A stretch of 64,000 bases of DNA. Origin: Laccaria trichodermophora (taxonomy: Eukaryota > Basidiomycota > Agaricomycetes > Agaricales > Hydnangiaceae). The DNA lies in assembly GCA_018417955.1 (NCBI GenBank), contig JACTVC010000020.1, positions 558,001-622,000 on the forward strand, written 5' to 3'. Made by a program: the position numbers and the translations under genes. Positions 35,028-45,300 of the stretch are shown here, piece by piece; the first letter of the stretch is position 1; each line of letters begins with the position of its first letter. A model generated the notes under the pieces. It had not been told where the DNA came from, ran no database searches, and worked only from the letters and a program-made list of their open reading frames with translations.

Positions 35028-36508
35028 GGTTGGGGGTTGGAGCTTACCAGTGCTGGTATTCTCTTTATTTTATATCAGAATTCAAGCATCCCGGATTGTT
35101 TATGTTGTTGAAGCAACATCAGTGACACCACATACAGCTTTCGGTTTTTATGGCAATGTGGCCCAATCGCAGGATTGATGCAGAGCGAGGGGTGCGCATG
35201 ACCATACTCAAGTGAAATGAGCCCCCAAATTTGTGTTCCCGATCCACACAAGGAAAAGCTTCATTACCTTTTCTTCAACCCGCAATGCGTATTTTTCTTC
35301 AAGCTCTCGTGAAGTTGTAGAAACACGATGTCCTCAAAATTTAGCCTGAATGATCTATCTCAGTATTCAGAATATTCAAGGTTTGTAGCCACCTCAAAAA
35401 CAACATTTTGCTGCCCCTAATAATCAACCAGGAGAATCGATCTTGAAAATCCTTGACAACTTCACGCCCTCTCCGGCCTCGCTCGACCTTTCGGTGTCTA
35501 GGATCCAATTTTTTGAGCACGTCGTTTCGGTCTGACAGCCCGACATCGCGGACCTGCAGACTCAATTTTGCCACGTTTTGGTTTGCGGAGGTAAATCGAA
35601 AAAGCTAATCTAGATCTTACTATTGATATTATATTGTTTAGCAGCGAGCCAGCCCGCCCGCTTTCCTCGCTTTGCCACCGTGTCGCATTTTTTCCCCAAG
35701 CGCAACGTTCAAGTTGGAACCCGTCTCTTCAACAACCCTTATCAGTACCAGCACAAACGCGAAGGCACCTGGGATGTTTACGTGAGTCTTCCTCTCTCTT
35801 ATTATCACATGTTTATTCACGCCCTAGCCCGCGTTCTCGGATTTTACTTCAATCTCAACTTTGAATTTTTCACACTCAGGCGTGCCACCCCCATCCATGT
35901 CATTGGGAGCCAATCTTTTTTCTTTTCTCATGTGTATTATCTTTCACCTATAGGCTACTATCTCTCTGAGTCAATATACATAGTAAATTCCACACCGCAT
36001 TGAGCTGCGAACGTCTCTTTAAGGTTAAAGCTTTTAAAGACGTGAACCTACGAGCAAAGGCAGGAAAGTCTTCGAACGCACTCCAATGTCAGACACAATT
36101 TAGATCACTGCTGAATATCAGCACGGGAATTTATCAATTATGTACAAATGCAGATGTACCCTTTAAGGCAAACATCACACATATCGTCACACATAGTGAC
36201 AACGTTGAAAGCGTTGGAGATGCAGCATGCGGTATGGATCCCGCTTGTCACGTAACCCTTTTACTAGCTCGACTTCCGACTCGCCAGGCGCGAGACGACA
36301 GCCGCCAAGACCTGGTCGCACCAACGAAGGTCTCGACGCATTGACACACAAAAGGAGAGGTTAGACAGGGCGCAAGCGGAGTAGGTCGCGCGTCGGATAA
36401 TAAGGCCGTGCGTACCCGACCTTTTATTTCTGCAGGATTGGCTAACAGCACCCACTCTGGCCCATTTGATACACCAATCACGCCACCCTATATCTATTTC
36501 CCATCACC
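35028..36508. other. Gene-poor stretch
   Basis: 35028-35130 is the shared promoter segment of the zinc-finger duplication. A minus-strand frame at 35341-35574 (RDVGLSDRNDVLKKLDPRHR) and an exon-like plus stretch at 35640-35779 (FFPKRNVQVGTRLFNNPYQY, ending at a GTGAGT donor) look protein-like, but I cannot place them in a family or complete them. Confidence 0.35.
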
Positions 36509-36510
36509 TA

Positions 36511-36726
36511 CAGTGTCTTGCATAATGCTTTGCAGCACGAATTTTTTCAAATCATATTTGATTATATTTGTAGTGAGCCTGAGATGTCACAACTAAGGCC
36601 AAACGAAATGATCCCTGTCCGGAATAGGCAAGGAATAGGCCAGAGTGTGACATCTCAGGTCCAGTTCAAACACAGCCAAATACGATTTAAAAAAATTCAC
36701 GCTGCAAAGCATTATGCAAGGCACTG
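36511..36726. mobile_element. Tc1/mariner-type MITE, 216 bp
   Basis: Terminal inverted repeats of about 80 bp begin CAGTGTCTTGCATAATGCTT on the left and CAGTGCCTTGCATAATGCTT on the right (complement), and are flanked by TA on both sides (36509-36510, 36727-36728). A CAGTG start plus TA duplication is typical of Tc1/mariner non-autonomous elements. There is no coding capacity. Confidence 0.8.
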
Positions 36727-36728
36727 TA

Positions 36729-37950
36729 ATGCGCTGCTTGACGTCTCTTGACGTGCGCCGGTCGCTTGGGGTGTGCGTGTCATCCGACGTGCTCATGTCT
36801 ATACCCAAAACAATCAGCTCTATCCCCATCGCAAACGCTATGGATACCCGTCATTCTTGCCCCTCGATCACCTTCTCATCAAAAACAACATTACTACACG
36901 CCAAACCGCATGTACCCGTATGATCGACGCGTTCAGGTGCATCCCCGTCAACTTCGTTCACGGTGCGTAAAACCGACACCTGGTCCACTTCAAATCCACT
37001 TCGTAGTTCAAACACTCTTCCTCCTCCCACCATCCTCATCACCGTCACCACAGTATGTGACAGCTGCCTCAGTGAGCGCCCGCCAGGGGCTACACGACGT
37101 TGAGACCCTTACATCCGAGTAGACTGCCTCATCATGCACTGGAGGCTCAGCAACAACAGCCATGGCATGCCACGTCCTCCACGTGTGAATGCGCTACTCC
37201 TCCTATTATACAATTCTATCATTGCCCAATCCTCCCTAGTTTCTCTGTAATATGCACCATGTATTTTATATAATCATCCAATTGTTTATGACCACGGAAA
37301 TACAATGCTTTTCCAACCAATATCCTGAATTTCAAGAAGATGGTATCCTTATGATAAGTAGTATGATTGATCTCCTGAGATTACCTCCCCAGGCATCCAG
37401 AGGATATTCATGAACACCAGCTGAGGATATCCTGAGGCAGATATCCAGAGGATAGCAGACGAGGATAGTTGGAGGTTGTGTATGTGGATAACCCAGAACA
37501 CCGGAATTCAGTATCCCTGAGTGATCGCCTTGATATGGCCACATGCACAGGGAAAGATCACCTATCAACTCCCCGAGATTAAATTTAATGTGCCTGAGGC
37601 TGCGTCAAACCCCAAACTAAGTAGTTAAAGTACACGACGCAGGTTGAACGGGATCTCTTCAAACTCCCTAAAACGGCGTAAATGATTTTGCCGACGCACC
37701 AGCTCGTAACTCGTCAGGCTTCAGCGCACGAACCACCCATGCAGCCGTCTTTCTGATCGTCTTCTTGTCTTTAGGATACCAAATCCAACGGCAAACGACG
37801 ACATGAACCATCATAGCAAGCACGACCACCCTCTCACCCTCGCAGTGGCGGGGCTGAGATATGGGAGCTAACTAGGCGAAACGCACAGCCAACAGCATGA
37901 TTGGTGAAGTTAGACGACACCCTCGAGGCCTTTGGACTTACGTTTTCCCA
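36729..37950. other. Intergenic, no supported gene
   Basis: Short overlapping frames only. 37366-37460 has irregular repeats of ATCCAGAGGATA and CTGAGGATATCCTGAGG. Nothing else is recognised. Confidence 0.4.
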
Positions 37951-38455
37951 GCTGGCGCAGTGGGCAAATAGCTAGCATTGCAACCTGTCCTTTTGACGTT
38001 TTCAATTACAGGCGCAGAGGGGGTTCTGGGACAGCCGAGTTATCAGGGGATTGCTAGTGAGTAGGATGCATATCCCGAGTCATTTTCATCTTCTGATCAA
38101 AAATTCTTTTGTCTCTTTTGAAGGGACGGAAAGAACGATCTTGAGCAAGGGTTTTGGGGCTTGTACAGAGGTCTGGGACCTACTATTCTCGGCTACCTCC
38201 CTATGTGGGTTATATGTTTCGCCGTTTACGATGGGATCAAGAATATTTTTGGGGAACCGCTGGGCACTAGGGAGAGACTCTATCCCGCAGCTCAAGTGAA
38301 GGGATACCAGCCGGTAATGCGCGAGCACCCCTGGTCACTCCACATCTTGTCTGCGATGACTGCCGGTGCAGCCAGTACAATATGTACGAATCCATTGTGG
38401 GTCATCAAAATGCGGTTCATGGTGCATGGCACTGCCCCTCCTCGATCTGGGTAGC
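37951..38455 (+). pseudogene. Mitochondrial carrier (SLC25) pseudogene fragment
   Basis: Pieces of a mitochondrial inner-membrane carrier, nearest to the NAD/folate group: IASIATCPFDV near 37970, then after an intron-like gap YRGLGPTILGYLPMWVICFA, a linker YPAAQVKGYQPVMREHPWSL and HILSAMTAGAASTICTNPLW with the second-repeat signature P-L-W-V-I-K. Frames do not join: at least two shifts (in the first segment and at about 38150-38165) are needed. Only about one and a half of the three carrier repeats are present. Confidence 0.75.
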
Positions 38456-38937
38456 ATCTGATCCTTCCCTCCCTCTCAGACTCAGCTGCCGGAGACATCA
38501 GAATTGTGTTGGCAGTTTGGATGTCGGGTTCTTGGGAACTCTAGAGCGCTATTGACTTATGGGTGGCAGGATGCGCGACTTTCAAAGTCCACCTCTTCAA
38601 AACTCTCATCTCTCGTTCATTCTCAAAATTTCTTGGAGAGCAAGTGACAGTCTTGGGTGATAGGTACGATTTCGAAGGTCCAAGTGATGCCTGCTAATTG
38701 GGAAGTAGACTATAGCGAACTTTGCCTTCAAATTGCACGGTTGCGGTTTCAAATTTGGCTTGCGATGGACTCCTCTGGTGACCTTCATGTTGAAATCCGG
38801 CTTCGTACATGATTGAAAAAGTGAGGGAAGCGCGGGATGACACGTATTCTGGGGCAGCTTAGGCTCTTTCTGGCCCTTCAAACATGACAAAACATGCTTT
38901 GATCACGCGATTTGCTTCGCATCGTCAGAATGAGTTA

Positions 38938-39573
38938 CTTGCAGAGTAGGCTCGTGACCAGCCTGTATATGAGAACTTCGATATACAGGCTGGTACGTCT
39001 GAGTTTAAATCCCCGTACCGCGCGGCTCCCACGCCAGTTGCCATAAAAGGTTCGTAATTTTTGACCTCCCCTAAACAATCCGGTCCGGCCCACGCCAAAT
39101 CTATCCGGTCTACGATTTGCTTTTCTCTCTGGCCCTTGCTTCCAACGCATAATCATCTTTCTGCTATGACATCTCAGAAGCGCAGCCAATATATTGGCGT
39201 CTGCTACATTTGCACCGACAAAAAATCCCGTAAACGTGCAGTAAGAACATCAAATGCAGGTTTGAGAAGTGTGACAGGCAAATTTTCAAATTCTTGAAGT
39301 GCCTTGTTGGTGTTAAATGATACAGACATGTGGTCCATGAGAAAACGCGTCGATTTCATGAAATGGAGATCATAAATTCAGTGGAAACGCGGTGCGCGTC
39401 GCGCGTACGCGTGCAGATTTTGCGTGCATGTTTAGGGGAGGTCAGAAATCATCGAACCTTTTATGGAAAGAGGCGTGGGAGCCGCGCGGTACGTGGATTT
39501 AAACTCAGATTTACCGGTCTGTATATCGCAGGCACTTCTCATATACAGAACGGTCACCGGTCTACTTGCAGAG
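38938..39573. mobile_element. Mutator-like MITE (618 bp) with 9-bp target duplication
   Basis: The element 38947-39564 is flanked by CTTGCAGAG on both sides (38938-38946, 39565-39573). Its terminal inverted repeats run about 140 bp: the left begins TAGGCTCGTGACC, the right (complement) TAGACCGGTGACC, and both include CTGTATATGAGAA, GAGTTTAAATCC, GTACCGCGCGGCTCCCACGCC and GACCTCCCCTAAAC. A 9-bp duplication with long inverted repeats fits Mutator-like elements. The left terminus also folds on itself (CCAGCCTGTATAT / ATATACAGGCTGG). The internal frame at 39166-39297 has no transposase motif. Confidence 0.75.
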
Positions 39574-40555
39574 CGTGATACCGGCAAGCTCGTAAAGCGG
39601 AAAGAGAGCACAAGTCTAAGCAGTGCGTCCACTTTGAGGGAGAGGCGTTAATACAGCAGAAAAATCTTTAAAGAGTCTCAAAGGAGACGGGGTGTAACAA
39701 GAGTGTCAAACGCGAAGTACAGAACCCCGATTCGACGCGGCGGCGGATGCAGCATGGAAGTAATAGCCATCAGAGGCAGCGAAGATCGTTGAGACAGTTG
39801 GGAAGACCGATTATTATAAGTGCGGTGCTGAGCCCCTCGAGGCGGCCAGGGCGCTGACGGTGCCACTTGATCAACCAGATGTACTAGGAGGAAGTTGGTT
39901 GAGTCACTGTGGTCATAGTGAGCTCTTATAAATCCCTCGTGGCGTGTTGTACGTTATGAAAATGCGCCGACTTTTGAAAGTCTACCCGGCGACTGAGGGA
40001 AGACTATCAGAGACGATGGCAAGTGGTAACCGGCGAGACATGTCGGCAGGCGGAATGTAGAAAACTTGCGACTTCCACATCTATTCATGAGCCCGACGTA
40101 AGTACGGGTTTCTCCTGTGGTTGTCCACTTTACATGCCAGTTGGGTCGGATGTTTGTGTTGTGTTTGAAGTGCTATTGCTCCCGTGCCTTCCTCTGCGCT
40201 GTCTCCTTGAAGTATATGAATTTGATCTTCCATTCGTGTCTCCCGTCGCTCTGTACCCATTCGAGGACAGTTATCGAACAAGAATTCTCGCTCCTTTCTT
40301 TTGTGGGCTCATTCTTGCCGCGTGCAGTGGTGGCCCACCCCAAGAAGTCAGAATGGGAGGTTTGGCGCAAGGTCCCAAATCGCTGTCATGCCTCAGAATG
40401 GTACGCGAATCACCAGATAGATAACCACGCCTGATCATTTTGGGAGTACAGGTTCACTTCGAGGCCGTACTGATTCTTAGTGTTAATTTCTGAGCCGCGA
40501 GAAGACTTGCAAAGGCCTCACTTAAACGACGCCGCTCCCATTTCGTTGTTCCAGC
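39574..40555. other. Intergenic, no supported gene
   Basis: Short frames only; upstream region of the transmembrane pseudogene. No repeat or RNA gene recognised. Confidence 0.4.
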
Positions 40556-41319
40556 ATGTCCCCAATGAAAGTCTTTTCTGTGCTTTGCTTGTCACTGTCA
40601 TTGCTCGCTCAGGCGCATGTCGTTGATGACCATGACTCTGCAATGATATACTCAGGCTCATTTGGATCGATGCGATTCTCCGATGCGTCTGTGCATAGTG
40701 GAACAACGTGAGCTCAACACTTTCTGCATGATCCTTTCTGACCTAAAATCTTCATTCGTTGTTGTGCTGGTAGAGTTGTCATTCTACCCATTGGATCAGC
40801 GTCCGCAATATTGGGGACCACCACCTCCGGTTCTTCAACATCCGAAACAACGTCTGCAAATCACTCAGAAACCTTACTTCCACTGGCCGCTCCGGGCTCA
40901 AAGTAAGTCGCTCATTCTGCTTTTCGCCCCAAATTCATAGCTGTACCACAGAAGAACGCGCAAGGGTTCCATAATCGGTGGAGTAACAGGAGGCACAGTG
41001 CTTCTTATCCTCACAGGCGTCTTGTTGCTTGTCTTCTTGAGACGAAGAAGGCGACGGCAAGCTCGAGTCGAGTCGCCGCTGCCAGATACTCGTGCCTTGA
41101 AACGAAGTTGTCACCAATCAAACCTACTTCAGACAGTGATCGGGCGACGATGCCCCTTGCTAAATCCTCTGCGGTAGCATCTCCTCCGCCCGGTCTCTTC
41201 CCCTTTAATACAAACGCTACCGACAGCTTGATCTTGACTCAAAAGCCTTACTTGCCGCCACCAGTCTCACAAGCTTTCGACACTCCAAGAGTGGGATTGC
41301 CTCAGGCGTCGATAACCAC
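40556..41319 (+). pseudogene. Single-pass transmembrane protein gene, frameshifted and split by a retrotransposon
   Basis: Exon 1 40556-40707 begins MSPMKVFSVLCLSLSLLAQA, a signal peptide. Exon 2 40774-40902 is a Ser/Thr-rich ectodomain (TTTSGSSTSETTSANHSE). Exon 3 from 40952 has GSIIGGVTGG, a membrane helix TVLLILTGVLLLVFL and a stop-transfer RRRRRRQ. This architecture is the common fungal sensor or mucin type. At about 41094-41098 the cytoplasmic frame loses one base, since the neighbouring frame (LETKLSPIKPTSDSDR) reads on. At 41320 the frame runs into the LTR; its continuation lies beyond the element, at 54932-55006. Coding is therefore broken twice. Confidence 0.7.
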
Positions 41320-42322
41320 TGTGGAAGAACGAAGGTTCTACACAGGAGACAGTAATCGGTCGCCAACCTCGAAAAGCGGGGAGAAAGAAGGGAAGTGGTG
41401 AATACGGACAAAGGAGTGGAGTGTGAGAGACTTAGCGTGAAAGCGTGTGATTGCACGTCGCGACCTTATCAAGCGCGCGTTGTGTCAAGGTCGTCGAAGA
41501 CAATCGTGAGAGTACGTGTAGAGTCGACAATATGCGTGGTGTGGGTGTTGTGAAATCTTGTTAAGTCGCCTTGAAGAGCGTCGTCGTTAACGAGGCCGAA
41601 AAGACGGTGGCGTGCGTAAAAACTTTGAATACTTAAAAATCTTGTGAAGGGAGTTTTTGAGGGAAAAAGGGAGGATGCTCCATTTGACAGGTGGGAGGTC
41701 ACCTTTATACGAAATACAAAAATCACAAGGCATCGCACGTACTCGCGTGCTGCCTGACCAAAATAAAAAGAAGGTACTAAAAATAAAAACGAGCCAAAAA
41801 TAAATGATTCTGTTGTCACCTGCTTCCTCTCTCGGCTAATCCTTCGGGTTGGGAATGACTCGGGGAACTGACGACGTGGGGAGAGGTCTATTTCCGTGCG
41901 TCACTGCTGCCCTCAGTGCGGACGTCCCCAACGTCGATGCTCAACCCTACCGTCCAACCCTCAAGAGAAGCTCCAAGCGGAAAAGGATCTGTTAAAGAAA
42001 TAAAAAAATAAAAAAAAGACGAAGACACAACGACTAAAAGCGAAAGAGTCAAAAGAAAAAAAACGCGCGACTCAATTTAAAGTCCCAAATCCCATTCCTT
42101 CAAAGCTGCGAGAGTCGACACAAATAGCCGGAAGAGGCACAGCCACCGGTCTTCTTGAATCAATGTCTTCTGGCGTATTTCCTGGTTACACACATCGTCT
42201 CGCATTCTCTCGACTTTTAGTAAAGGAAATCGGGTAAAACAGAAAAATAAAAATAAAATAAAATAAAAGTTAAGACTCGAAATAAGGAGGGCGTCGTGAG
42301 TGGAACAATGCGCACTTCCACA
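41320..42322 (-). repeat. 3' LTR of the gypsy element
   Basis: 1003 bp, TGTGGAAG ... CTTCCACA. Matches 53925-54927; differences noticed at GTGGTGTGGG versus GTGGCGTGGG, CTCGCGTGC versus CTCGCATGC, CCTTCGGG versus CCTTCAGG and CTGACGACG versus CTGATGACG. Confidence 0.95.
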
Positions 42323-42397
42323 ATAGGTAAAACTTAAAAGCGATGCCCCCATCGTTTCGCGAACAGAAAAAATGAAATATCAAAAAAGAAAAAAAAC

Positions 42398-45300
42398 TTA
42401 GCGAAGAGGGAGAGCGTCCAATGCCCAAGACTCGAGATCTTCGATGCTTGTCTTTGCAATATAGTTTTGACGGTTTTGCGTGATGACCATGTCTGACGAA
42501 GCGTTGTATCGAATACAATGGACTGATCTGTCAAGTCCTGGATTGAGTTCTGCAATAGAAGGATAAAATCCGAAATGGGGATTAGGATTCAAAAGCGATG
42601 TTGAAGTAATCGTTGGAATGTGTGACAAGGAGCGATTTTCTGGGAGGAAAGCATCCCCAACTTTGACCGAAACCGGAAACGACGGCGTGACGAGTAGAGG
42701 TTGGTTTAGAGTTCCAATAATGAATGAAGCGTGAGACGACGAAGAAGACGTGGCAGCCACATGAAGTGCGTATTCGGTGTGGTTGACTGTTCTGACCGTT
42801 TGATGTTCTTTGCGATAATAGAAAATCTTTAAACGATTAGCGGCAACTGCACCTCGTATTACTGTACCGTTGAGTTCTCGCAACTGGTAAGTTGTGTCAC
42901 GAAGTTTGCGATGAACGATGTAAGGTCCAGTCCAACGCAGCGCTCCCTTGTTACCCATCTGAGAGTCTAACCACGTCTCGTGTAAAAGAACCCAAGTCCC
43001 TAGAAGGAAGTCACCTGAAGAAAGTTGACGTTCATGCTTACTGTTAAAATCATCTACCGCCTGCTGGCGTACACGTTTCTGTTGCTCCATGGCTAGTACC
43101 AGCTTCTTGTCTCGACGAAGTATCTGTTGCATACACATAGTGAGAAGATCTTCGGTTGACGCTACGGTGTGCCAGTCGAGTGCTTCCCAAGTCCTATCTG
43201 CGATATCAAAAGAGAAAAGGGGGTGTAAGCCGTAAAGTAAAAAATAAGGGGTGTAACCGGTGACTCGAGAAGTCGAACATTGCATAGCCCAGAGTCCTGC
43301 ATGGAGATAAAGTGGCCAACGATGCGTATCCTTGCCGCAAGCGCGAAGGATGGAATTGACGAGTGTCTGATGTGAACGTTCAGCGTGACCATTTCCTTCA
43401 GGATGGTAGGGCGAAGAAACAATGACGACGATACCGTACTGCTTGAACAAAATGTCAACTGCGCTTTTAAATTCTGAACCACCATCAACAAGACAAAGAA
43501 GAACACAGCCAAAGCGAGAATATACTTCCTCATACAGAAATTTCGCCCAAGTTTCGGAGTTTGGTTTGCGAGCTGCGCGGGCTTCCACCCATGACATCGC
43601 CGGGTCCGTCGCTTGAAGTAAATATTTCATCCCGCCAACGCCGTCTGGCATGTGGATAGTATCCAGGTCGAAGCGTCGCAAAATCCCCGAATTCCAGGTT
43701 GGACTAAAAGCCACAACTGGACGAGCCTTCGAGCGGAGCTGACAGATGTTGCATGATCGAACAAAGTAGGCTATCTGGTCATACATATTCGGCCAATAGA
43801 AGCGTTCCGAAAGCGTTTTGTAGGTCGCGTCTCGTCCACGATGTCCGACACTGTTATGGGCCTCTGCAACTAAAGTCGCACGGCGGTCAGTGTCCATTAC
43901 CACGAGTCGAGGCAACCTTCCATCTGATTCGATCTTCCAAAGTCGATCTCCGTCATGCAAGAAAAAGCCTTTGGTTCGACGGATGAAGGCTTTTCTTTGA
44001 ACAGGGTCTTGACAGCGAACAGGTAAAGCATCCGTTTTGAGGTAAGTGATGATTTCTCCCCACATCTCAGCAGAGTCTTGGTCTTTCACTCCGTACGCAT
44101 GAGTCGCACACGTAACGCAAGTCTGGGGATCTATATCTTCATAGTGAAGCCTATTGTCAGTTCGTTGAAAGGAGTCTGGGATTCCTGGAAGAGTAGACCG
44201 ATCAGTCAAAGTAGGCAGCGGCGCACCTTCCTTCAAAGTCGACATGAAAGCGCGAGGGTATCGTTGTATTTCAATTGTGAACACTTCACCAGCTAACTCA
44301 CATGTTACCAGTTCTGACACGTTCACCTGACGGTGTTCGAATTCCCGACCTGTATACGAAAAGTCGTCAGTAACCGAAAGAAGAGAACGCTTAACAAGTG
44401 ATCCTTTGCTGGAATCCTTCTTTGCAAAGTCAAATTTTGACTCTGTCAACCGACGAAGTTCAGTTGCCAAGGCAGGTGCCGGGTCTGTGGTCTGAAGCAT
44501 AGAAAGGTCTTCAGCAATGGAAGTAGTACGAAACGAAGCAAAAGGGGTATGAGGAGTACGACGCATAGTCAACAAAAGGTCCTTGAAAAAGTTGTTGTCA
44601 AGACGCGTCGAGCGATAAGAATTCAAGGATCCTATAGATAAGAAGTTTGTCAATGATGCTACTGAAGGTTTACGGAACGAAGCTGAGCCCATAAATTTGT
44701 CCAAGTATTCCTCGGCGTCCTCGTCTTCGGAGTCCTCGGGAGCGCGTCTTCGACGAGAAAGTCCATCCGCCCCTGTATGCGAAGCTGCTGGGACGTGATT
44801 CATTACGTAGTCGAACAATGCGATGTAGGAAATCCATCTTGTCATTGGAGCGTTGGGAAGATCCGGCTGCTTTACCATTTCAATCAAAAACTTCGCGTCA
44901 ACGTCGATTCGGAAATGAATGCCCCAAATTCGATGGCGAAGGTCCTTGATCGCGCGAAATACACCATACAGCTCTAATTTTGCCTGGGAGTATCTGGATT
45001 CAGTCTCGTTAAATGTGCAAGAGCCAAAAATCACCGGGTGTTTTTCCTTTTCAACCATTTGAAACAAAATCCATCCCGTACCGTTTTGACATGAGTCGAT
45101 TCCAATGATGACTAGTCCATTGTCCGAAGCTCGAGGTAATGCGTCCAGCTGCGACATCCGTTTTGCTGCATCGTAGTCAAGCTTAATTAAGACAGGAGCC
45201 GTGGAGATAAGACGCTTGAGTTCATTTTGCGCCGCTTCTGCTTCTGGAGAAAAATAGAATTCCCGTTGGACAGCTAGACGTGTGAGTTGGGTAAGTGGCT

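Noticed and set aside
38990..39030. tRNA-like words (GAGTTTAAATCC) near 39000
   Set aside because: They belong to the mirrored termini of the Mutator-like MITE and do not fold as a tRNA.
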